DNA of 64,000 nucleotides, taken from Spiroplasma endosymbiont of Asaphidion curtum (GTDB taxonomy: Bacteria > Bacillota_I > Bacilli_A > Mycoplasmatales > Nriv7). A program made the translations under genes and the position numbers. The notes under the pieces are model-generated. The model did no database searches. It was not told the DNA's origin and saw nothing but the letters and a program-made list of their open reading frames with translations. How positions within the stretch are numbered: position 1 is the stretch's first letter; every line of letters begins with the position of its first letter. Shown piece by piece: positions 44,995 to 55,649 of the stretch. The DNA lies in assembly GCF_964031085.1 (NCBI RefSeq), contig NZ_OZ035001.1, forward strand, positions 744,001-808,000, written 5' to 3'.

Positions 44995-45425
44995 ATTAAA
45001 TAAATCTAAATGAAAACATGCTCAGCATGTTTGTTTTCTATCAAGAAATATTACCGAGAATGATAAATTTATTTGTAGGAATACTAGTGAACTCTTAGCA
45101 GTTAATATTAAATTAAAAGACAAGTTATCTATTATTGCAAAAGAAAATACTAGACAATTTAATATTAAATTACCGCTATCAGATAGTCATATTTCAGATA
45201 GTCATATTAAAGAAGACACTGCTTCAAATGTTAGAACAATCTACTGATAGTCATATTGAGGAAGACACTGCTTCATTAATGTCATATTCAACATATAATC
45301 CCCAAACCGATAAAGTTTTTAAAAGGTGAGGAAAAACGAGCAAAATTTTATCAAGAGTTTCAAGAAAAAGTAAAATTAATAGCTCCTAGCGAAGAAAATT
45401 TTCAAACTAAAAAAGATAGTTTTAA
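44995..45425 (+). pseudogene. Decayed unknown gene with DSHI repeats
   Basis: A palindromic hairpin AAACATGCT-C-AGCATGTTT at 45014-45032 is followed by broken frames: one ends after SDSHISDSHIKEDTAS, the next resumes with STDSHIEEDTASLMSYSTY. A repeated unit (GATAGTCATATT ... GAAGACACTGCTTCA) caused or accompanied the frameshift. The last part is lysine-rich and stops at the MITE. Product unknown. Confidence 0.45.
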
Positions 45426-45426
45426 T

Positions 45427-45569
45427 AGACTTGGTACATAACTATAACATTTTGCACCTACCAAACTATAAAATTCACTTTCATCTTTGTATTTATCTAA
45501 CATTTGTACTTCATCTAGAAAATAATATTATCAAAATAGTAGATAAAATTAAAGGTTATGTACCAAGTT
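45427..45569 (-). repeat. MITE, family M1, degenerate right end
   Basis: Left end intact after AAT; the right end reads AAGTTTTTTA instead of AAGTCTA, so this copy is probably immobile. Confidence 0.85.
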
Positions 45570-45570
45570 T

Positions 45571-45655
45571 TTTATAAAAATTTTAAATAAAAATTAAATT
45601 CGACCTTTTTAAAAAACTTCTTGTGTCTGTCATAAGTCTGTGGTATATTACAAAA
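45571..45655 (+). repeat. Short dispersed repeat R3, copy 2
   Basis: Matches 21790-21883. Confidence 0.6.
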
Positions 45656-45822
45656 CTTTCTTCAATTTGTAAATAACCATTATTACTTTTACTCCGATTA
45701 GTAATTCGCCAACTAAAATCAGTATTAATTGCTTGCAAAGATTGGTTTAACATCGTAATACTAGAAACACTTAAAACAGTTGTTGAATACAATAGTAAAA
45801 GTTCCCTAAAAATACATACCAC
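45656..45822 (-). pseudogene. N-terminal scrap of an exported protein
   Basis: Minus-strand frame with hydrophobic start RELLLLYSTTVLSVSSITM then SLQAINTDFSWRITNRSKSNNGYLQIEESF, running into repeat R3. The leader GTAAGAGGTGGTATGTAT resembles that of 5629, but a clear ATG in frame is lacking. Probably a lost phage or surface protein gene. Confidence 0.35.
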
Positions 45823-45854
45823 CTCTTACAATTACTAAACATTATAAACTAAAC

Positions 45855-47204
45855 TTATAATTGATAATTTTCATATATTGGAAAATTTTTTAATAAAATA
45901 CCAATTTGTTGTTTATGCTTAGCAATATTCTCTTCAGTATTACCATGCTCTTTAAGAACACTAACAATTATATTTGCTAATTGTTCAAATTCCTTTTCTT
46001 TTCACCCTCTAGTGGTCATCGCTGCTGTTCCAATCCGAATACCGCTAGTAGTCATTGGTTTTTCTTTATCAAAAGGAATCATATTTTTATTACAAATAAC
46101 ATCAATTTGATGCAAAATATTTTCACATTCCTGCCCAGTACGATTAAATGATGATTTAACATCAATAATCATTAAATGATTATCAGTACCGCCACTAATC
46201 AGTTTAATATCATGTTTTCTAAAAATATTTTCTAAAACTTTACAATTAGCCATAATTTGCTGTTGATATGCTTTAAATTCTGGTGTTGACGCTTCATAAA
46301 ATGCTTGTGCTTTAGCAGCAATAATATGTTCTAAAGGACCTCCTTGTTGACCAGGAAATACTGCTCGATCAATCGCTTTTGCTAATTCTTTTTTACATAA
46401 AATTGCTCCACTTCTTGGACCTCGTAATGTTTTATGTGTTGTTGTTGTTACAATATCTGCTACTGTTACAGGATTTTGATGTAATCCAGCAGCAATTAAA
46501 CCAGCAATATGAGCCATATCAACCATTAATAATGCTCCAACTTCATCAGCAATTTCACGAAACTTAGTAAAATCAATTGTTCTTGAATATGCACTCGCTC
46601 CAGCAACAATTAATTTTGGTTTAAGTTCTAATGCTTGTTGTCTAATTGCTTCATAATCTAATTGTTGAGTTTTTTCATCAACACCATAACCATAAAATTG
46701 ATAAACAATTCCTGAAAAATTCAATTTATGTCCGTGTGTTAAGTGTCCTCCAGCATCTAAACTCATTGCCAAAACAATATCATCCGGCTTTAAAATAGCT
46801 TGATAAGCAGCAGCATTGGCTTGACTACCAGAATGTGGTTGCACATTAGCATGTTCAGCATTAAATAAAGTCTTTAATCTTTCAATCGCTAAATTTTCAC
46901 TTTTGTCAACAAATTCACAACCACCATAATATCTTCTTCCCGGATATCCTTCAGCATATTTATTAGTTAATATTGAACCTGCTAATCTTAACACTGGAAG
47001 CGAAACATAATTTTCCGAAGCAATTAATTCCACATGTTGTTGTTGTCTAATAAGTTCTTCTTTAACAATTGCTTTTAGTTCGGGATCAATATCATTTGTT
47101 TTGAGATTAATATTTTGTATTTCTGAATCAATATCAGTTATTAATGAATCAATATCCTTTCCTTCTAAACTAATATCATTTACTTGGGTATCATCTTTAA
47201 ACAT
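45855..47204 (-). CDS. glyA: Serine hydroxymethyltransferase
   Basis: 449 residues; interconverts serine and glycine with tetrahydrofolate, PLP-dependent. PLP lysine in [16 protein letters not shown], cofactor contacts in [23 protein letters not shown] and [13 protein letters not shown]. The N-terminus carries an unusual acidic extension of about 35 residues ([21 protein letters not shown] onwards) before the family start [12 protein letters not shown]; no internal ATG offers a shorter start, and TAGGAGA sits well before 47204. Follows rpiB by 12 bases. Confidence 0.96.
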
Positions 47205-47216
47205 TTTTAATATCTC

Positions 47217-47654
47217 CTAATTCAATTCAATTTTTTCAACTCGTTGTTGATGGCGGTTTGAAAATTTAGTATTCAAAAACTCTTCTAAAATTCAAATCGC
47301 TTTTTGAGGCGCAATAATTCTTCCTCCTAAAACTAAAATATTAGCATCATTATGTTCGCGAGCTAAGGCCGCTAACTTTGTTTCATAACATAATGCCGCT
47401 CTAATTTTTGGCATGCGATTAGCACTAATACTTATTCCAATACCTGTACCACAAATTAAAATTCCATACTTAGCATTACCATTTCCTACTTCTTTGCCAA
47501 CTAATTTTGCATAATCAGGATAATCAACTTGTTCTTTTTCACTATTAGTTCCTAAATCAATAACCTCATATTCATTATTTTTTAAATATTCAATAAGAGC
47601 AGTTTTTAATACATATCCAGCGTGATCACATCCAATAGCAATTTTATCTTTCAT
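47217..47654 (-). CDS. rpiB: Ribose-5-phosphate isomerase B
   Basis: 145 residues; ribose 5-phosphate to ribulose 5-phosphate. N-terminal AIGCDHAGYVLK, catalytic cysteine in LICGTGIGISISANR, and NDANILVLGGRII. A TGA tryptophan at KAIWILEEF. rpiB-glyA is a common pair in Firmicutes. GGAGGGAAT is the ribosome site. Confidence 0.95.
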
Positions 47655-47701
47655 ATTTTATAATTCCCTCCTTCCAATATCCTTTTATTTAATTATATAG
47701 T

Positions 47702-47972
47702 AGACTTGGTACATAACCTTTAATTTTATCTATTATTTTGATAATATTATTTCCTAGGTGAAGTACAAATGTTAGATAAATACAAAGACGAAAATGAATT
47801 TTATAGTCTAATAGGCATAAAATATAAAACTTTCATGAAAATGGTAGAAATTTTAAAAGAAGCTGAAGCTAAACAAAAACAAATTGGTGGTAGACGAAAT
47901 AAATTATCAATAGAGCAAAGATTACTTATGACTTTAGAATACTGAAAAGAATATAGTACATATCGTATTATT
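47702..47972 (+). pseudogene. Parent of MITE M1, N-terminal remnant
   Basis: Terminal repeat plus first codons of the transposase (MLDKYKDENEFYSLIGIKYK to LEYWKEYSTYRI), cut by the IS5 element at 47973. This copy keeps YSTYRI, lost at 41096. Confidence 0.85.
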
Positions 47973-49056
47973 AGACTTCTTGCATTACTTATTAAAATAA
48001 TTACAAATTATTTGTAAATAAAAAATACTATATAGTAATTTCTAACTTTTATTAGGTTAATACTTATGGATTTTATTAAATGTGTAAATTTTGACACAAC
48101 AAAAAATTATTTTATTATTTAAATTTAATTTTAAATAAATATTTTATGTTATCTATAATTGCAAATTATAAATTGAAGCAATTAAATTAAATCTTAAACT
48201 AAATCGTTTTCTACGATTACGATATTTTTCAGTAATAATTTTAAATTTTTTAAGAATAGCAAAAATATTTTCAATAATAATTCTCATTTTTGAAATTAAT
48301 TTATTATTATGTTTTTGTTCTTTATTTAAAGGGTTTTTCTTTGTTTTTTTCTTAGGTATTAGAACATTACTATGAATTTTTTGTATTCCTTGATAACCAT
48401 TATCAACTATTAATTTAGTATTTTTTAAAATTGGGATTTTTGATTCTTTAAATAAACAAAAATCATGCTTTTTACCGAGAGAAAAATTTGTTGCAATAAT
48501 TATTTTGCTTTCTTTTTCAATAATTACTTGTGTTTTAATAGTGTGTTTTTTCTTTTTTCCTGAATAAGATTGTTTTTGTCTTTTTTTGGGCGTTGAATGG
48601 GTGTTTCTGTAGCATCAATAATAATTGTTTTATCATTAAAATAATCATTTATTAATGCTTTTTTACCAGCAAGTTGTTGAAAATCAGGATGTTTGATTAA
48701 AATATCTTCAATTCACTTGATATTTCGATAACAACTAGCTTCACTAATATCAAAACTTTTACCAAGATGAAAATAAGTACGATATTCTCGTCAATATGAT
48801 AAAGTCATCAATAATCTATTTTCTAATGATAATTTATTATTTTTACCACCTCTTTTAAACTTTTTTAACTCAGCTTCTTTTAAAATATTTAACATTTTAT
48901 TAAAAGTACTTTGCTTTATTCCAGTTAATCGTAATAATTCTTTATCATTAATAAAATTAAATTTATCAAATTTCATAATCTTAAATTCCTTATAATTTCT
49001 ATTTTAAATATATTTTATAGGAATTTTGTTTAATAAATAAGTAATGCAAGAAGTCT
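47973..49056 (-). mobile_element. IS5-family element, complete, 1084 bp
   Basis: Uninterrupted. Perfect inverted ends. Flanks ATT and AAT differ and the right neighbour is another IS5 piece, so recombination followed insertion. Confidence 0.94.
48153..48976 (-). CDS. IS5-family transposase, two frames, A7 run
   Basis: About 274 residues when fused. Seven A after CCC give the slippery A AAA AAA G; a -1 shift there, or one extra A during transcription, joins PKK to RQKQSYSG. Catalytic residues as in the copy at 25589. Probably the functional form. Confidence 0.88.
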
Positions 49057-49266
49057 AATAAAGAACAAAAACATAATAATAAATTAATTTCAAAAATGAG
49101 AATTATTATTGAAAATATTTTTGCTATTCTTAAAAAATTTAAAATTATTACTGAAAAATATCGTAATCGTAGAAAACGATTTAGTTTAAGATTTAATTTA
49201 ATTGCTTCAATTTATAATTTGCAATTATAGATAACATAAAATATTTATTTAAAATTAAATTTAAAT
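49057..49266 (+). mobile_element. IS5 3' fragment
   Basis: Last 45 codons of the second frame and part of the tail, cut by IS30 copy 11 at TTTAAAT. Confidence 0.88.
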
Positions 49267-50348
49267 GCTGAATTATACTTGTAAGTGCAAGTAAATAAAA
49301 TTGCAAAAAATCTTATATAAAAATTTCATGATGCTAAGTTTATTTTAGAAAAAACAAAGCAAGGAGTTTTTATATGGGTTACAAACATCTTGGCATATAT
49401 GAAAGAATTTATATTGAGAATCAATTGAAGTTTAAAGTAAAAATTAGTGAAATAGCTAAAAATCTTAATCGAAGTATTAGTACTATTATTCGAGAAGTCA
49501 ATAGAAATAAAGATAGTAATCATTATTTTTCATTAATTGCACAAAATAAAGCAGAAAACAGAAAACAATCACATGTTTATTTTCATAAGTTTAAAAATAG
49601 AGAATTAGTAAAATATGTACAACAAAAATTACTATTAGGTTGATCGCCTGAACAAATTTATGGCAGAATTAAAAATTTTCATAAAGAATGAATTATTAGT
49701 TTTAAAACAATTTACAATTGAATTTATTCTGGATTACTTGAAAAAGTTACTAATAAAAATTTAAGAAGAAAAGGTAAGAAACGAAAATCTCAAGAAAATC
49801 GCGGTAAATTTAATGGTAAATCAATTAAAGAACGAAATATTAATGTTAATAATCGTATAACTGTTGGTCATTGAGAAGGTGATACTGTAGTATCATCACG
49901 AGGTAAAAGTAAATCATGTTTAATAACTTTAGTTGAAAGAACATCAAGATTTACTTTAGCAATGTTAGTTGAAAATAGAACTACTAAAGTTGTTAACGAA
50001 AACATTAGCCATTATTTATCAATTCTTCCAAATAATCTTGTTAAGACTATAACATTTGATAGGGGTAAAGAATTTTCTAATTGACAACAACTTGAAAAAA
50101 ATTTAAATGTGAAAATTTATTTTGCTAATGCGTATTCGCCTTGACAAAGAGGTACTAATGAAAATACTAATGGTTTAATTAGAGAAAAATTTCCTAAAAA
50201 ATTTAATTTTTCAAATACTACTAAAAATGCAGTTCATAAATTTATATTGTCTTTAAACCAAAGACCAAGAAAAATACTAAATTATCTTTCACCAATCGAA
50301 TATTTGGTTAGAAAAATAATTTAGTTGCACTTAACTTTACAATTTGGC
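49267..50348 (+). mobile_element. IS30-family element, copy 11
   Basis: 1082 bp between IS5 fragments of opposite orientation; no target duplication. Confidence 0.93.
49374..50324 (+). CDS. IS30-family transposase (copy 11)
   Basis: 316 residues, consensus, DDE intact. Confidence 0.94.
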
Positions 50349-50502
50349 AAAGTACTTTGCTTTATTCCAGTTAATCGTAATAATTCTTTATCATTAATAA
50401 AATTAAATTTATCAAATTTCATAATCTTAAATTCCTTATAATTTCTATTTTAAATATATTTTATAGGAATTTTGTTTAATAAATAAGTAATGCAAGAAGT
50501 CT
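50349..50502 (-). mobile_element. IS5 5' fragment
   Basis: Left terminus and first 24 codons, in inverse orientation to 49057-49266. Confidence 0.88.
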
Positions 50503-50646
50503 AATAAAATAATTTTTTGTTGTGTCAAAATTTACACATTTAATAAAATCCATAAGTATTAACCTAATAAAAGTTAGAAATTACTATATAGTATTTTTTA
50601 TTTACAAATAATTTGTAATTATTTTAATAAGTAATGCAAGAAGTCT
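50503..50646 (+). mobile_element. IS5 right-end fragment
   Basis: The 144-bp tail with the right terminus only. Confidence 0.88.
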
Positions 50647-51166
50647 AATGTTTTTCATAGTAAGTTACCTTTCTTATAGATAAACTAAGTTATATTAACT
50701 AAGTTAGTTAACTTAGTTTTTTAAACACTTATATATCGCAGATTTAAGTGTTTAACAAGCTTTGTTATTAAATTTTGTTTTTTAATTAGATAAAGATTTT
50801 AATAATTTTAAACTTAGCATACCCCTATATAGAAATTTCTACACTTTAACATCCGCATCCTACCCTTGGAACTAATTTAATAGCGTGTATATTTTTAGGA
50901 AATCCACCCATTCATTTTTTTATTGCAAAACGAAACAAATTGCTATAGCTAATAGGATGTTATCTATTAACTGGTAAACTTCTTTTGGTTATGGCGACCA
51001 CCCACAATTTATCGTGCTTTAATACATACCAACATTATTAATTCACTTGTATTTAATTTTCAAAGAACAAATTTTTAACACCTTATAAAATAAAAAGACA
51101 ATCATTGCTGACTGTCTTAATACTTATTCAAATCTTTTCCTACCTAACAAAACTTTATGCGTCCAG
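50647..51166. other. Plectrovirus noncoding region, copy 1
   Basis: No gene. Palindrome AACTAAGTTAGTTAACTTAG near 50697, and 400 bp closely matching 57715-58110. A hairpin AAGACAATCA/TGACTGTCTT (51096-51119) looks like a terminator. The R2 right end (CTTTATGCGTCC) closes it at about 51164, just before a viral start codon. Confidence 0.55.
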
Positions 51167-51379
51167 ATGAGTATATTTGGATTAGTGTTTTTTACGATTT
51201 TAACATTATTACTAGCATATTATATTGCGGTTAATATTTATCGGTTTTTTAAAGATAAAAAGAAATATGGTAGTGAAGCAAAACAGTTGCCAAAAGATTT
51301 TACTTATTCACAACGAATATTTATTGCAAAGTTTAAGCGAAATTTATTAGAACAAGATGAAAAAGAAATTAAAAAGTAG
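51167..51379 (+). CDS. Plectrovirus small membrane protein, 70 aa
   Basis: One N-terminal membrane helix (FGLVFFTILTLLLAYYIAVNIY) and a basic cytoplasmic tail (KDKKKYGSEAKQLPKDF). It occupies the place of the 108-residue protein at 16339 in the other block: the same TAGGTTTAGAAAATG joins it to the next gene. Family unknown. Confidence 0.6.
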   Translation: MSIFGLVFFTILTLLLAYYIAVNIYRFFKDKKKYGSEAKQLPKDFTYSQRIFIAKFKRNLLEQDEKEIKK

Positions 51380-51388
51380 GTTTAGAAA

Positions 51389-51538
51389 ATGTTTAAAAAA
51401 ATAATTATTGAGTTAATTGAATTAATTTATCCAACTGCCGATTTACCACCCCAAGTTGTATTTTTGTTTTCAATTTTAATAATTGTAATGCTCTTCTCAG
51501 CAATTATTTTTCTACTCTTTTGACCTTTTAAGCGGTAA
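51389..51538 (+). CDS. Plectrovirus mini membrane protein, 49 aa
   Basis: A single membrane helix (VVFLFSILIIVMLFSAIIFLLFW) after YPTADLPP. TGA at W47. Starts 9 bases after the previous stop. Likely virion or assembly component. Confidence 0.55.
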
Positions 51539-51543
51539 TTGTT

Positions 51544-51774
51544 ATGTTTTTAGTTGTTTGAAAAGATTTAGATTGAGAGCAAATAAAATTGTATTTTTGG
51601 GATTTATTTATTCAAATTACAGTTATTCCGGCGTGAGTTTCTGGTAAAGAAATTGATTTAACCAAAGAACTACTTTGACTTTTAATAGCAAATATTGCGT
51701 TTTGAATGGTATTAGTAGTCATCGTCTTATTTATGGTTATTTTATTTTATAAGGTTAAATCATATTTTGTTTAG
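51544..51774 (+). CDS. Plectrovirus membrane protein, 76 aa
   Basis: Seven tryptophans, of which six are TGA, so it is invisible to standard-code calling. Acidic N-terminus (VVWKDLDWEQIK), one C-terminal membrane helix (IAFWMVLVVIVLFMVILFYKV). Starts 5 bases after the previous stop. Confidence 0.55.
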
Positions 51775-51789
51775 AAAGGGGGTGATTAT

Positions 51790-51915
51790 ATGTTTGGAAC
51801 TTTCTTAGTAGATGCACCAGCTGTTACTGGTGAACAAGCGGTTACTAATTTATGAAAAGCATTAATTAAAGCATTTGGTAATATTTGAACTGATATTATT
51901 GGTGGTAATGTTTAA
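51790..51915 (+). CDS. Coat-like protein lacking its membrane helix, 41 aa
   Basis: MFGTFLVDAPAVTGEQAV then TNLWKALIKAFGNIWTDIIG, an amphipathic helix. The latter matches TKLWNAIITAFTKMWEII in the coat-like protein at 52973-53155. GGGGGTGAT is a strong ribosome site. It ends before a membrane helix and overlaps the next gene by 8 bases. Confidence 0.5.
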
Positions 51916-52156
51916 ACTAATTATTATTTTTATCTTAATAACTGTTCTTGGATTATTAGCTGGTAGTCATTTTGAAACTTTAACGAACTATATTAGCGAA
52001 GGTCTTGTCAATTTCCAAAAGTTTATTACTAGCAATTTAACAATTTTAGAATTATTTAAACCCATGGCACGAACATTTTCGCAACACCCAATTTTTACCA
52101 TTCTTGGTGTCACTTGTGTGCTTATTGCTTTATTTATTGTGATTAAAGGATGATAA
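51908..52156 (+). CDS. Plectrovirus small membrane protein (81 aa family), second copy
   Basis: 82 residues, homolog of 16675-16920 with LTILELFKPMARTFSQHPIF. Two membrane segments. Stop TAA directly after a TGA tryptophan. Confidence 0.7.
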
Positions 52157-52177
52157 AAATATAAAAGGAGAATAAAA

Positions 52178-52318
52178 ATGAAAAAAATTTTAAGAAAATT
52201 ATTTAAAAAAGATAATTCAAAAGAAAAAATGCCATTAAAATTAAGAATTAAAAATTCTTTTAAAAAGCAGTGGTTAAAAGTATTATTAAGTATCATTTTC
52301 ATCTTTATATTTATCTAA
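52178..52318 (+). pseudogene. Plectrovirus membrane protein, 3'-truncated
   Basis: Start MKKILRKLFKKDNSKEK with AAAGGAG upstream, same position as 16924-17310. After about 40 codons it runs into a MITE fragment, which supplies an accidental stop. Confidence 0.6.
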
Positions 52319-52349
52319 CATTTGTGCTTCATCTAGAAAATAATATTAG
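52297..52349 (-). repeat. MITE M1 fragment
   Basis: About 50 bp of the MITE interior (TTTCATCTTTATATTTATC to AGAAAATAATATT), joined to an IS30 fragment at a GACTTCT shared by the IS5 end and the IS30 interior. Confidence 0.75.
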
Positions 52350-52581
52350 ACTTCTCGAATAATAGTACTAATACTTCGATTAAGATTTTTAGCTATTTCA
52401 CTAATTTTTACTTTAAACTTCAATTGATTCTCAATATAAATTCTTTCATATATGCCAAGATGTTTGTAACCCATATAAAAACTCCTTGCTTTGTTTTTTC
52501 TAAAATAAACTTAGCATCATGAAATTTTTATATGAGATTTTTTGCAATTTTATTTACTTGCACTTACAAGTATAATTCAGC
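52350..52581 (-). mobile_element. IS30 fragment (left end and first 42 codons)
   Basis: Terminal repeat and helix-turn-helix part only. Confidence 0.9.
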
Positions 52582-52676
52582 TTTAAAAAATTAATAATTT
52601 TGTTAATTTGTGTTAAATTACTGATTTTAAAAAGGAAAATTAAAATACAACCTGCTAAAAATAAATAACTTACAAT

Positions 52677-52820
52677 AGACTTGGTACATAACCCTCAATT
52701 TTATCTACTATTTTGATAATATTATTTTCTAGATGAAGCACAAATGTTAGATAAATATAAAGATGAAAGTGAATTTTATAGTTTGGTAGGTGCAAAATGT
52801 TATAGTTATGTACCAAGTCT
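52677..52820 (+). repeat. MITE, family M1
   Basis: 144 bp, AAT duplicated on both sides; lies in viral noncoding DNA (52582-52972 has no gene I can support). Confidence 0.92.
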
Positions 52821-52972
52821 AATGTTTTTAAGATAACCGTTGTAAATATATCAAATTGCTCCTCAATGTCATAAAATTAAAAATGAGGTGCGATTTAATT
52901 CAATAAAATGGTTATTTTTTTTCTATTATTCATTTGCAAAATTTCATCTTGCGCCTCACTTTATTTTTTTTG

Positions 52973-53155
52973 TTAGCGTACTGCTCCAAGTAATTTTTCA
53001 AACATTTTAAAGCAAATAAAGAATATTGCCAAAATAAATGGAAAAATGAATATTCAGTAGTCAGCAAAGAAGTTACCGACTTGTGGCATATTAACAGCAA
53101 TAATTTCTCACATTTTAGTAAACGCTGTTATAATCGCATTTCATAATTTAGTCAT
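52973..53155 (-). CDS. Plectrovirus major-coat-like protein, 60 aa
   Basis: An amphipathic N-terminal helix (TKLWNAIITAFTKMWEIIAV), a short linker and one membrane helix (WIFIFPFILAIFFICFKMF), with a basic end: the layout of filamentous-phage coat proteins. Three TGA tryptophans hide it. The R2 repeat begins 6 bases upstream of the start, so its ribosome site is gone and it may be silent. A long-range inverted repeat (TGAGGCGC/GCACCTCA) follows. Confidence 0.55.
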
Positions 53156-53160
53156 CGCAG

Positions 53161-53220
53161 GTCGCGTTTAGTTTTCTTAGGTATTGCTTTGAAGAAGCAA
53201 AACAATCAGCTAATTATATT
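53161..53220. repeat. R2 left-end fragment
   Basis: First 60 bp of R2, cut by a MITE after TAATTATATT. Confidence 0.75.
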
Positions 53221-53364
53221 AGACTTGGTACATAACTATAACATTTTGCACCTACCAAACTATAAAATTCACTTTCATCTTTATATTTATCTAACATTTG
53301 TGCTTCATCTAGAAAATAATATTATCAAAATAGTAGATAAAATTGAGGGTTATATACCAAGTCT
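53221..53364 (-). repeat. MITE, family M1, in R2
   Basis: 144 bp, ATT on both sides; one base change in the right arm (ATATACC). Confidence 0.92.
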
Positions 53365-53487
53365 ATTGTAGTGGAAAATGTTATCAACAATCGTTTGATA
53401 ATACAGTAGACTTCTTGCATTACTTATTTATTAAACAAAATTCCTATAAAATATATTTAAAATAGAAATTATAAGGAATTTAAGATT

Positions 53488-54311
53488 ATGAAATTTGATA
53501 AATTTAATTTTATTAATGATAAAGAATTATTACGATTAACTGGAATAAAGCAAAGTACTTTTAATAAAATGTTAAATATTTTAAAAGAAGCTGAGTTAAA
53601 AAAGTTTAAAAGAGGTGGTAAAAATAATAAATTATCATTAGAAAATAGATTATTGATGACTTTATCATATTGACGAGAATATCGTACTTATTTTCATCTT
53701 GGTAAAAGTTTTGATATTAGTGAAGCTAGTTGTTATCGAAATATCAAGTGAATTGAAGATATTTTAATCAAACATCCTGATTTTCAACAACTTGCTGGTA
53801 AAAAAGCATTAATAAATGATTATTTTAATGATAAAACAATTATTATTGATGCTACAGAAACACCCATTCAACGCCCAAAAAAAGACAAAAACAATCTTAT
53901 TCAGGAAAAAAGAAAAAACACACTATTAAAACACAAGTAATTATTGAAAAAGAAAGCAAAATAATTATTGCAACAAATTTTTCTCTCGGTAAAAAGCATG
54001 ATTTTTGTTTATTTAAAGAATCAAAAATCCCAATTTTAAAAAATACTAAATTAATAGTTGATAATGGTTATCAAGGAATACAAAAAATTCATAGTAATGT
54101 TCTAATACCTAAGAAAAAAACAAAGAAAAACCCTTTAAATAAAGAACAAAAACATAATAATAAATTAATTTCAAAAATGAGAATTATTATTGAAAATATT
54201 TTTGCTATTCTTAAAAAATTTAAAATTATTACTGAAAAATATCGTAATCGTAGAAAACGATTTAGTTTAAGATTTAATTTAATTGCTTCAATTTATAATT
54301 TGCAATTATAG
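53488..54311 (+). CDS. IS5-family transposase of the outer copy, A7 run
   Basis: Both frames intact with seven A at the junction; the insertion lies 40 bases after its stop, so coding is unaffected. Confidence 0.88.
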
Positions 54312-54350
54312 ATAACATAAAATATTTATTTAAAATTAAATTTAAATAAT

Positions 54351-55434
54351 AGACTTCTTGCATTACTTATTTATTAAACAAAATTCCTATAAAATATATT
54401 TAAAATAGAAATTATAAGGAATTTAAGATTATGAAATTTGATAAATTTAATTTTATTAATGATAAAGAATTATTACGATTAACTGGAATAAAGCAAAGTA
54501 CTTTTAATAAAATGTTAAATATTTTAAAAGAAGCTGAGTTAAAAAAGTTTAAAAGAGGTGGTAAAAATAATAAATTATCATTAGAAAATAGATTATTGAT
54601 GACTTTATCATATTGACGAGAATATCGTACTTATTTTCATCTTGGTAAAAGTTTTGATATTAGTGAAGCTAGTTGTTATCGAAATATCAAGTGAATTGAA
54701 GATATTTTAATCAAACATCCTGATTTTCAACAACTTGCTGGTAAAAAAGCATTAATAAATGATTATTTTAATGATAAAACAATTATTATTGATGCTACAG
54801 AAACACCCATTCAACGCCCAAAAAAAGACAAAAACAATCTTATTCAGGAAAAAAGAAAAAACACACTATTAAAACACAAGTAATTATTGAAAAAGAAAGC
54901 AAAATAATTATTGCAACAAATTTTTCTCTCGGTAAAAAGCATGATTTTTGTTTATTTAAAGAATCAAAAATCCCAATTTTAAAAAATACTAAATTAATAG
55001 TTGATAATGGTTATCAAGGAATACAAAAAATTCATAGTAATGTTCTAATACCTAAGAAAAAAACAAAGAAAAACCCTTTAAATAAAGAACAAAAACATAA
55101 TAATAAATTAATTTCAAAAATGAGAATTATTATTGAAAATATTTTTGCTATTCTTAAAAAATTTAAAATTATTACTGAAAAATATCGTAATCGTAGAAAA
55201 CGATTTAGTTTAAGATTTAATTTAATTGCTTCAATTTATAATTTGCAATTATAGATAACATAAAATATTTATTTAAAATTAAATTTAAATAATAAAATAA
55301 TTTTTTGTTGTGTCAAAATTTACACATTTAATAAAATCCATAAGTATTAACCTAATAAAAGTTAGAAATTACTATATAGTATTTTTTATTTACAAATAAT
55401 TTGTAATTATTTTAATAAGTAATGCAAGAAGTCT
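54351..55434 (+). mobile_element. IS5-family element, inner copy, complete
   Basis: 1084 bp, AAT duplicated, inserted in the tail of an identical element in direct orientation. Confidence 0.96.
54431..55254 (+). CDS. IS5-family transposase of the inner copy, A7 run
   Basis: Identical to the outer copy as far as I can see, pointing to a very recent transposition. Confidence 0.88.
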
Positions 55435-55649
55435 AATAAAATAATTTTTTGTTGTGTCAAAATTTACACATTTAATAAAATCCATAAGTATTAACCTAAT
55501 AAAAGTTAGAAATTACTATATAGTATTTTTTATTTACAAATAATTTGTAATTATTTTAATAAGTAATGCAAGAAGTCTAGTAACAAAATTTAAACAAAAA
55601 TAAAATTTTGCAGGGACAATATGAATAAATAATTTGTCCGAAATATCTA

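Larger units (their letters stand above)
53408..55578 (+). mobile_element. IS5-family element interrupted by a second copy
   Basis: Outer element flanked by AGT on both sides. Removing the inner element (54351-55434) and one AAT leaves exactly 1084 bp. Self-insertion in the tail. Confidence 0.96.

Noticed and set aside
46379..46567. Plus-strand frame inside glyA
   Set aside because: Antisense shadow of a conserved enzyme.
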